Shown: in pieces, positions 1-8,600 of the stretch
How positions within the stretch are numbered: position 1 is the first letter of the stretch
Layout: every line of letters begins with the position of its first letter
Assembly: GCA_030638325.1 (NCBI GenBank)
Contig: DAOWEV010000258.1
Coordinates: 1-8,884, forward strand
Origin: Bacteroidales bacterium
GTDB lineage: Bacteria; Bacteroidota; Bacteroidia; Bacteroidales; JAGOPY01
Length of the DNA stretch: 8,884 nucleotides
Direction of reading: 5' to 3'
The notes under the pieces: generated by a model
Databases searched by the model: none
What the model saw: only the letters and a program-made list of their open reading frames with translations
What the model was told of the DNA's origin: nothing
Translations under genes and position numbers: made by a program

Positions 1-2
1 GA

Positions 3-2306
3 CTCATATATCTTCTTCTTGTGGCTTTGATTGGTAGTTGCCTGGTGCAGGATTCATTGAACAGCCAGGATCATAAGCAGCAAAATAAAATAATGGTGGT
101 TGATCAGAACGGTAACAACTACACTTTTCCCTGGGCCGGCGGACTCAACTCCTGCCAGTTCGGGAGCACCGATCTTGACCTGGATGGAATAAAAGACCTG
201 ATTATCTTTGACAGGATAGGCGACCGCCTGCTGACCTTTCTGAACGACGGGGTTTCCGGAAACCCGGGTTATACCCTTGACCTTCAGTATGCAGGGGCCT
301 TTCCTGAGCTGAGAGATTGGATGATACTGGTTGACTATGACATGGATGGCAGAGAAGATATCTTTACCTATTCCCCCGGCTTCGCCAGTCTGAAAGTATA
401 CCGGAATGTTTCTGAAGACCACCTGGAATTTCGCCTAATCGTCTATCCCTATCTTACCTCCTTCCAGGGAGGCGGCTATGTCAACATCCTGGTTACATAC
501 GCAGACTATCCCGGTATCATCGACCTGGATGGTGACGGCGATCTGGATATACTGACTTTCTGGGGACTTGGTTCCTTTGTTGAATTTCACCGGAATATGT
601 CAGTTGAAAAATATGGACATAGTGATTCCCTGGATTATGTTAAAGTATCATTTTGCTGGGGTTACTTTGCCGAGAGCGAAGAATCGAATGTGATCACACT
701 CGATACATGTATTGGCTGGGAGTGTGGAGGAAGGAGTAAAAATCTTTCTGAAAGGGCAGCAGAAGGGGAGAGGCATACCGGTTCCACTTTCCTGATGCTG
801 GATCTAAATAATGATCAGGTGCTGGACCTGGCCCTGGGCGATGTAGATTACCCGACCCTGATCGAACTGATGAATGGGGGCACCCAGGATTCTGCTTATA
901 TGATCAGCCAGGATCCTGTTTTTCCTGCAAACACAAAAACCGTACGACTGTTCTCCATGCCGTTAGCGGTATACCAGGATGTTGACAATGATGGGATCAG
1001 CGACCTGCTGGTATCTCCTTTTGACCCGAATCCCTTTGTCACAGAGAACCTGAAGAGTATATGGTGGTACAGGAATGAAGGCAGTCAGAACCAACCGGCC
1101 TTCAAATTTCAAACATCCGGTTTTATCCAGGACCAGATGATCGATCTTGGTTCCGGAGCAGCCCCGGTCTTATGGGATTACGATGGAGATGGCCTGATGG
1201 ACCTGATCGTGGGGAACTACGGCTATTATGATTCTTCCTGGTATGACGAGTGGATGACCCTCTATTCGGCGTATACCGGTAAAATTGCCGTTTTCAAGAA
1301 TACAGGCACCTCAGGTGAGCCGGAATTTGAATTTATCGAAAGGGATCTTGCTGCTACCTCTGAACTGGCACTCAGGGGTATACACCCGGCATTCGGAGAC
1401 CTCGATGGAGACGGTGATGATGATATGCTGACCGGTAACCAGGAAGGCACCATACATTATTACGAAAACACTGCGGGCCATGGAAATCCTGCCGACTTCA
1501 TTTTGAAACAATTAAATTACCTGTCGATCGATGTCGGGTTTTACAGCACCCCCCAGCTTATTGACCTGGACAGGGACGGGCTGATTGACCTTGTTATCGG
1601 CGAACGCGGTGGCAACCTGAGCTATTATCAGAATCAGGGTACTTCCGGAGCACCCGATTTGCGGTTTGTGACCGACAGCCTGGGCAAAGTGAATGTGACA
1701 GACCCTTCCGTTTCGCTGGATGGCTTCAGTGTACCGTGTTTCTTTGAGGAGACAAGTGCACAATATGGTCTAATAGTGGGCTCCGAACAAGGAAAAATAT
1801 TCTATTTTACCGGTATTGACGGGAACCTGAACGGCAGCTTTACAGAATCCGATTCCTTGTTCCTGCACATTGACAATGTCCCGGTAGATCCCGACAGGGG
1901 ATACCGGACAGCTGCCGCCGTCATGGACATGAACCAGGACGGGCGACTGGATTTGATAGCCGGCAACTTTTCAGGGGGCCTTGAATATTTTAACGGAAGC
2001 ATTGTGCCCCCGGTAAATCAAAGCATTGGAGAGGGAAACAGGCAGGAAACAATAAGCCTCTATCCACTTCCCGTCAGGGAGAAATTGCATATCGACTTAA
2101 CTTCTTTCAGGACTGGTAAAAACATTCAAATAGAGTTTTATAATATTCTGGGAGAAAAGGTCTTAACCCATCAAACCACGGGAGGCATAATAGCCTTGAT
2201 CAACATGTCCGGTTTGAAGAATGGATTATATGTTTACCGGATCCTCATCCTCGAAAACAACAAGCAACCCTACAAAATTCAAAGCGGCAAGATCATCAGG
2301 ATCTGA
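3..2306 (+). CDS. Secreted FG-GAP/VCBS beta-propeller protein with T9SS type A sorting domain (5' partial)
   Basis: The product is an exported repeat protein, probably anchored at or released from the cell surface by the type IX secretion system; no enzymatic motif is visible. The first possible start is GTG at 21, but the frame is open back to position 3 (reading LIYLLLVALIGSC), so the real start and the basic end of the signal peptide lie before the window. Numbering from GTG 21, Ca-binding-loop motifs of the DxDxDGxxD type (some degenerate) begin near residues 51, 105, 168, 261, 320, 386, 460, 515 and 636, which fits a beta-propeller of FG-GAP/VCBS blades. Between the third and fourth lies a CWG motif (C212), a C-x4-C pair (C230, C235) and HTGST before the next blade, a pattern I recall from Bacteroidota members of this family. 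Residues about 677-761 form the sorting domain: a YPLPV start, FYNILGEKV, MSGLKNGLYVYRI and a basic end. The stop is TGA 2304-2306. Surface binding or adhesion is inference. Confidence 0.9.
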   Translation, partial: LIYLLLVALIGSCLVQDSLNSQDHKQQNKIMVVDQNGNNYTFPWAGGLNSCQFGSTDLDLDGIKDLIIFDRIGDRLLTFLNDGVSGNPGYTLDLQYAGAFPELRDWMILVDYDMDGREDIFTYSPGFASLKVYRNVSEDHLEFRLIVYPYLTSFQGGGYVNILVTYADYPGIIDLDGDGDLDILTFWGLGSFVEFHRNMSVEKYGHSDSLDYVKVSFCWGYFAESEESNVITLDTCIGWECGGRSKNLSERAAEGERHTGSTFLMLDLNNDQVLDLALGDVDYPTLIELMNGGTQDSAYMISQDPVFPANTKTVRLFSMPLAVYQDVDNDGISDLLVSPFDPNPFVTENLKSIWWYRNEGSQNQPAFKFQTSGFIQDQMIDLGSGAAPVLWDYDGDGLMDLIVGNYGYYDSSWYDEWMTLYSAYTGKIAVFKNTGTSGEPEFEFIERDLAATSELALRGIHPAFGDLDGDGDDDMLTGNQEGTIHYYENTAGHGNPADFILKQLNYLSIDVGFYSTPQLIDLDRDGLIDLVIGERGGNLSYYQNQGTSGAPDLRFVTDSLGKVNVTDPSVSLDGFSVPCFFEETSAQYGLIVGSEQGKIFYFTGIDGNLNGSFTESDSLFLHIDNVPVDPDRGYRTAAAVMDMNQDGRLDLIAGNFSGGLEYFNGSIVPPVNQSIGEGNRQETISLYPLPVREKLHIDLTSFRTGKNIQIEFYNILGEKVLTHQTTGGIIALINMSGLKNGLYVYRILILENNKQPYKIQSGKIIRI

Positions 2307-2321
2307 CAGATCCCTCACTCC

Positions 2322-2393
2322 TTCGCCCCCTCGCCCTTTCGCCCTTTCGCCCTTTCGCCCCTTCGCCCCTTCGCCCCTTCGCCCCTCCGTCCC
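2322..2393. repeat. Tandem array of 8-base unit TTCGCCCY, about nine units
   Basis: Reading in 8-base steps from 2322 gives TTCGCCCC, CTCGCCCT, TTCGCCCT twice, TTCGCCCC four times and a degenerate TCCGTCCC. The complement reads GGGGCGAA/AGGGCGAA. Neighbouring units are nearly identical with C/T changes at the last base, which looks like slippage or unit duplication. It starts 16 bases after the upstream stop codon. There are no unique spacers, so it is not a CRISPR array. Its role is unknown. Confidence 0.9.
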
Positions 2394-2395
2394 TT

Positions 2396-2417
2396 CTTCG
2401 GTCTTCCGACTTCGGAC
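2396..2417. repeat. Short TTCGG/TTCCGACTTCGGAC element, self-complementary
   Basis: Directly after the 8-base array comes CTTCGGTC followed by TTCCGACTTCGGAC. TCCGA at 2405-2409 and TCGGA at 2412-2416 are complementary, but only 2 bases separate them, so a stable hairpin would be strained. It may be a remnant of another simple repeat family rather than a terminator. Confidence 0.4.
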
Positions 2418-2420
2418 TTT

Positions 2421-2441
2421 CTCTCAACTCTCAACTCTCAT
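2421..2441. repeat. Three tandem copies of 7-base unit CTCTCAA
   Basis: CTCTCAA occurs twice in a row, at 2421-2427 and 2428-2434, followed by CTCTCAT at 2435-2441. It is the second clear simple repeat in the same gap, and its unit length differs from that of the C-rich array 5' of it. Confidence 0.8.
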
Positions 2442-2447
2442 TAAAAG

Positions 2448-2479
2448 CTTGCTTTCCATTTCTTTTTTTTGTACTTTTA
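2448..2479 (+). promoter_or_regulatory. Candidate Bacteroidota-type promoter for the giant peptidase gene
   Basis: CTTG at 2448-2451 and TACTTTTA at 2472-2479 are 20 bases apart. The Bacteroidota primary sigma factor consensus is roughly TTTG, 19-21 bases, TAnnTTTG, so the candidate keeps the TTG and the TAnnTTT but has A for the last G. A run of eight T residues lies just before the -7 element, as in many promoters of the phylum. Transcription would start near 2485 and give a leader of roughly 150 bases before the ATG at 2633. This is a pattern match only. Confidence 0.4.
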
Positions 2480-2566
2480 CGCATGTTAAATGAAACCAGC
2501 TTACTTAACTGAATTTTTAATCTGCCAGGTCTGCCTCTTTCTAATACAACTCTTTTCTTTAAGCCC

Positions 2567-2585
2567 AATAATCTGAAAGATTATT
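2567..2585 (+). other. Perfect 8-bp inverted repeat in the presumed leader
   Basis: AATAATCT (2567-2574), a 3-base loop GAA, and AGATTATT (2578-2585) form a perfect A+T-rich stem, followed by TTCTTC. It lies 47 bases before the ATG at 2633. It could be a weak terminator for upstream transcription, an mRNA-stabilising leader hairpin, or chance in A+T-rich sequence. The low G+C and the lack of a long T run argue against an efficient intrinsic terminator. Confidence 0.4.
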
Positions 2586-2632
2586 TCTTCAGTCCAGGTC
2601 ATTAACATGTTCATTATTTTAATTTACTTGCC

Positions 2633-5600
2633 ATGAAATCTTATTACAAAGTAGTCTTAACTGTTGCTATTTTTATTCTGATAAGTTTACCTTCCTTATC
2701 CCAAAAGCAATACTACAAAAACATTGTTGACACTATCATTACTGATGACGGAAGGGTGATCATCGCGATCGAAGTTCCCGGCAAGCCGCCTGCAGATTAC
2801 AGGGCTCCTGCTGCAGAGTATACACGTACCATGGTGACTTTACCTTTGGTCCCGGCTTTTAACTGGAGTTTTGGCTGTTCGGCAACTTCAGGCGCTATGA
2901 TCGCTGGCCATTATGATAATATGGGCTATCCCAATATGTATAACGGGCCGACCAACAATGGCATTATGCCGATGGATAACTCGGCCTGGTCGGATACGAC
3001 CATCAGTGGTGAAAACCGGCACAGGTGTCCGTTGAGCGCTACATCCCAATGGCTTGATGGAAGAACCACCGCCGGACATGTGGATGATTACTGGATATCA
3101 TTTGGATCTATAGGCCCTGACCCGTGGACAGTGGCGGGCGGAGGATCCGGAATTGAGCATACGCATGGAGACTGCACCGGCGATTTCATGAAAACCAATC
3201 AATGGATTGTGCCCAACCCGGATGGATTCAACTCGGATGGCTCTACAAGGTTTTATTATTGGGAAAATGGTGCACCATTGACAGCAACACAAATGGAAAC
3301 TGAAGGGATTGATGATGAAGACGGTTGCTACGGGATGAAACTGTTTTTTGAGTCCAGGGGTTATACGGTAGTCGATGTTTTTAATCAGTATATAGAAGAA
3401 GAAGGCAATACTTATGGGTTTAGTTACAATGATTTCAAGGCAGAAATAGATGCCGGAAGGCTGGTGTTCATCCATATTACAAACCATACCATGGTGGGGT
3501 ATGGCTACGACGACGGAGGGGGGACCAACACCGTTTATATTCATGATACCTGGGATTATTTGAACCATACTATGATATGGGCCGGATCATACGATAATAA
3601 GGACCATTATGCAGTATCTTGCTTTGAACTACAAGCTTCCACAATCAATGTCTGGAATGGGAATGTTAACAGTTACTGGGGAAATAATGGGAACTGGTCC
3701 CTGGGGCATGATCCTACTGCCTCTGAAACAGCAGTTATTCCCGATCTCAATACACCATGTATTGTGGATTACACGCCTAAGGAATGCAATAACCTGGATA
3801 TTTATCCCGGAGCAATCCTGCGCATCATGGACCCGGAACTGGAGATCTGGAATGACCTGAATGTTTATGGCGAGATTGAATTTAATGATAATGCTGCCGT
3901 TCTGACAGTTCATGATGATATCGACTGGAAGAGCACCTCTGTGATGGATGTTAATACCAGCCTTAGTTACAATCCGGTTATAAATGTTTATGGCAACTGG
4001 GAAGACCGTGAAGGTTGTTTCATTCAAATGGACAATGGTATTGTGGATTTTAAGGGAAGCAGCAATTCCTGGATCCGTACACGTACTTCTTCGAATTACT
4101 TCAACCACATAAGAAACAACAAAACCGGGACATCGATATTGGGTATTTCCAGCTCCTGTACCGAGGATTGTGTGGTCGATGGTAATATTTATATGTATGC
4201 GGGTTCGGAACTGCAAAGCAACAGCAGTTCTGTGGCACTGGTCATAGATGGTTTCCTGAACAACATGGGCGGCAATATCAGGCTTGCAAACGGAACCCTG
4301 AAATTTACGGGAAATCCCTCATCTGTTGGGCTGAAACCAAATACAGGTGATTATGTGAATAATCTGATTATCGATATCGGGTCAACGACGCTCAGCCTTG
4401 ATAATACTTATTCCAGTGAATTGTGGATCAAAGGCGATCTTGAACTGCAGAACGGCTATTTCGATCCGAATTCTTTCACCATAAAAATAGAAGGAGACTG
4501 GAGCAATGATATGGGCCCATATGCTTTTATCCAGGCAGGGACCCGGGTGATATTCCAGGGGAGCAGTGACCAGGATATTAAAGATTCTGAGGATTTTAAT
4601 ATACTTGAAGCAGATATAGGAGCCGCCATACGGATCAATAATGTTGCAACAACGGTAAATGTTAGTGTATACGACTGGACCTCGGGAGGTATCGAAGTGT
4701 TGGCCGGAACGTTAAACATCTCGGATTTGACAGATAATAGTATTTACGGGGGATGGAGGTTATATCCTTCAGGAGAGATCAATATCAGCAACCCCGGCGG
4801 CTGGATCGACCTGAATGGAGATCTGCACATTTTTGGCGGTACTATGAATGTGTCGGGTGGCGACGATAGCTATTGGGCATTTAGCGCCAATGCTTCTATT
4901 GAAATGAGCGGGGGTGTGCTGGATTTTACAGACCAGGGTATTGTTCTGAGTAATAACTATGCGCTTACAGAAGAAACTATCACCGGAGGCATTATCAGGG
5001 TTAACCAGGGATTTAACGGTTTATCGCGAATCGATTTTAATCCTCCAGGAGGTACCTTTGAATTCTATGGTACATCGGATTATTCCATAAATCAGGGGGC
5101 TGGAAATACTTTTCACCATGTGAATATCAATAAAGCATCCTCTTCAAAGGAAAACAATAACTATTCAAAAAGGGCTCCTAAGAAAGCATCCAATTCAAAA
5201 ACAACCAGAAGGGGTCCTCCGGGCGGAGGAACTCGTTCGAATACCTCAACGCTCACCGCAAATCTCTATCTTACAGGCGATATGATCATCACCAGCGGCG
5301 TGCTGGATGTGTCTGCCAGTAATTATGATATATTTCTCGATGGTAACTGGACAAATAGTGTTGGAGATGCCGGATTTATTGAACGACAAGGGATAGTTAC
5401 ATTTCAGGGCGGAGCGGAGACAGATATCAATACCGATGAGACCTTTTGGGACCTGAAAGTCGATAAAACTTCCATTCAGTATTATGCACTGGAGATCGAT
5501 GCGGGCAGAACAGTGAACGTAACAGACGACCTGGATATTATGGATGGAACCCTTGAAATGAACAACAGTAGTATTTTGAATATCACTGATCTTTATTTAC

Positions 5601-8600
5601 GTGCTAATGCCGGGCTGAATGCTTATCTTGATACGGGCCTGGAAATAAATATCCAGGGTAGCTGGTATGATTATAATGCTGCTTTTGATGACTGGATTGG
5701 TTTTAAAGCAGGCACATCCACCGTGACTTTTAACGGATCTGCAAACCAGTTCTTAAATAATTATACAGATATTACTGAAGTATTTTATCACCTTATCATT
5801 GATAATTCGGGAGGTGATTTCAGACCAAGTGACCCGGTTAAAGTCAGGGGAGATCTTTCAATCAATGCCGGTGACTGGTGGGATGCAGTCGCTTCTTTAA
5901 ACCACTATTTCGAGGGTGATTTTACTGTTGACCCGGCAGCAGGGTTTTTTGGTACAACGGGCAATATTGTTAATTTCACCGGCACAGCCGATCAGTCTGT
6001 CTCTTTTCCTGGCGCAGCTAATGGTTATTTTAACGATGTGATCGTGAATAAAGTCAGCAGTAAATCAGATAATGTTTTAAAAGAAGGCGCAGAAGAGGTC
6101 CCGGCTTTGCCTGCTGAAGGTGGCGGCAACAGGAGTATGCAGGTCAACATGGCCAGCGAAATAATATCCCTGGGTGGTGGCTACTTGGTGATAGAGGAAG
6201 GAACATTAAACCTGAATGGGCATTATTACCGGTGCACAGGGAATGTATCCATAAATGACGGCGGAACTTTATCCATCGATGCTAATGCATGGCTTGAAGT
6301 TGGCGGAGGTGATGCCCTTTCAGTTAATAATGGAGGCACCCTGGAAGTTTTGGGCTCTTATGGTAACGAAGCTTTGATCGAGGGGCATAATGACCTTTTA
6401 TACAACTTTTTTGTTAACAGCGGAGGAACCATAAGCGCTGAATATGCCATATTTGAGGAAATGGCCGGGGTAGGACTTAATGTTATGGATGGAGGAATTG
6501 TGGATTTGAGCCACCCGTTTGATTTTTGTACTTTTAAGTTGGGAGATGCCGGTGCAGGCACATCGGCACTGACCATAAATAATAACCAGGCCCTGACAAT
6601 ATCCGGAGCTGTTTTTCCAGCCAATACATGTGATTACAATGTTAGTAAGACCATAGACCAGGGAAACGTGACTCTTTCAAGTGTTTCCGGAACTTTTGCC
6701 GGCCCCACTTATGAAGATGACGCCTTCGGCAGAATTCACTGGTCGGAGCATGGTATGTGGTTGGGTTTCGTATCCATTGACTGGAATACAGCAGGTAACT
6801 GGGGGTTTGACATTGTCCCTGATGTGAACGTTGATGTTTTTATTCCATACGGATGTCCGAATTATCCCGATTTAACCGGACACCTGGGTGTTAATTATCC
6901 AACGAGTATGTCATATTACTGTAAAAGTCTTGATATAGATGCAGGTGGGGAATTAACGATATCCACGGCTCATAATATTTATAATTTTGGCCAGATCACC
7001 TGTGATGGAAAAATGGATATTGGTGATGATATCTATACTTACAGCACTTCGGTATTGAATATTTATGATACAATCTATCTTGGCTCTGCTTCTTCCGAGG
7101 GCAGGCTAACTATGTATAACGGTAGTACAGTAAACCAATACGGTGGTCATTTATTTGTGGAAAGCATCAAACTGAATGATGGCTCCCAATTCAATGGAAC
7201 GGGTGGTATAACTCATATATATGAATCCGGCACTGCTCCGGCAACCCAGAATATTGTGATAGAAGACGCGGATAGTTATTTCTTTGACTTTTATATCGAT
7301 GCAAGTGCTAATGCCTCACTGTCTGATTGTGCCTATGACCTGGAAGCTAACTGGTCCTTTGATGTTCATGGAACATTTACAACAAATGGTTATGATGTAG
7401 TTACAGATTATTGTGATATATATGGTGACCTCACAATCGCAACAGGGAATTTGACAGTTAACAATAATGGTCCCTATTTTCATAACGGTTGTACATTGAA
7501 TATGAGTGGAGGGACAATTGATGGTGGGAATCTTATTATTTTCTATACCGGGGCAGCCGAAAATGTCTCGGATGGTGATATTTCAGTCAACGGAAGCCTT
7601 GTAAATCATAGTGATGTTTTCACTCCTACCGGCGGTACTTTCACATTTAACACGACAACAGGCGGATCAATTAATGATAATACCCAGTTTTACGATTTGA
7701 CCATTGACAAAGGAACAGGCATGCTGGAATCAGGAAGTGAGGGGAGTGGAGTAGATATCCACGTGCTTAATGATCTTCACATAACAAGTGGTACTTTTGA
7801 ACTGAACAGCCCCTCCAATTTGACAATAGATAATACCCTTACTATAAGCGCAGGTGCTACCCTGGATGCGGATGACGCGCCTACAGTCAATATTTTTGTT
7901 GGCAACGACTGGTTTGATAATAATTATTCAACCGGGTTTATTGCAGGCAGCAATTCTGTTGTAACCTTCAATGGTACCTCAGGCCTTCAACAGGTATGTG
8001 AGAAATCTTATTTTAATACGTTCGTTATTGATGCTACATCGATTTATGTCCGGCCATCAACACCCGGATACGCGGTTATTTATTGCGATAGTATGCATAT
8101 AGAAAATGGCACTCTCCGTATAGGGGGATACAGGGTAGTTGTGGATGACGATCTTACCATTGCCGGGAACTTACGTATGGATTTAGCGAACGATACTCTT
8201 GAAATAGGTAATGATATTATCTGGCAAGACGGCTCCACCGATCTGGTAACCGATGGGAAGATCTTTATTGGTTATAACTGGACATTTGAAAACGGTACAT
8301 CCGCTCAACTCGGAACGGGAAATACGGTCATTATGAATGGAACGGGCGGCTCCTACATTTTGTGTGATGATGCAGATGCAGCATTCGGTACATTGGATAT
8401 ATCTAAGCCGGGATCTGTGATAACATTAATACATGGTGCTAGTCAATATGATATGAACGTAGCTGGTGATATGTATGTCAGGGCTGGAAATGAGTTCCGG
8501 GTTCAGACCAGGGATCTCTTTGTGCTGGGTGAATTGGTGAATGAGGCCACTTCTGAAATTAATATGATGCTGAATGGCAATATCGAGACAGATAGTGAAT

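Larger units (their letters stand above)
2307..2632. other. Intergenic region with simple repeats, candidate promoter and leader hairpin
   Basis: This 326-base gap between two same-strand genes has no credible coding sequence. In order it holds an array of an 8-base C-rich unit (2322-2393), a short TTCGGAC/TCCGA element (2396-2417), three copies of a 7-base CTCTCAA-like unit (2421-2441), a T-rich stretch with a Bacteroidota-like promoter candidate (2448-2479), and an A+T-rich inverted repeat (2567-2585) in the presumed leader of the downstream gene. The base composition changes sharply near 2441, from C-rich/pyrimidine repeats to A+T-rich sequence. No strong G+C-rich hairpin followed by T residues is seen right after the stop at 2306. 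Confidence 0.8.

Noticed and set aside
54..422. A 122-codon frame on the - strand under the propeller gene
   Set aside because: It is the antisense of well-supported FG-GAP blades; no independent coding evidence.
2396..2417. Possible intrinsic terminator after the propeller gene
   Set aside because: The complementary arms are 5 bases with a 2-base gap, and the following bases are mixed pyrimidines rather than a clear T run.
2322..2441. Possible CRISPR array
   Set aside because: Units are 7-8 bases in direct tandem without spacers, far below CRISPR repeat length, and no cas gene is present.
2221..2493. A + strand frame of 90 codons, rich in Pro, Phe, Ala and Ser
   Set aside because: It starts inside the sorting domain of the upstream gene and is read through the TTCGCCCY and CTCTCAA arrays; its Pro-rich sequence is just the translation of simple repeats.
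2483..2512. A nine-codon upstream reading frame (ATG TTA AAT ... TGA) near the presumed transcript start
   Set aside because: Such short frames are expected by chance; it has no ribosome site, and the transcript start is itself uncertain.
3609..3860. An 83-codon + strand frame inside the giant gene
   Set aside because: It is an out-of-frame reading of the peptidase end and first Trp module, with no start signal or family resemblance.
3098..4216. Long open stretches on the - strand (3098-3568 and 3629-4216) under the giant gene
   Set aside because: They lie opposite a frame with signal peptide, peptidase motifs and repeats, have no recognisable domain or start signal, and look like antisense shadows of it.
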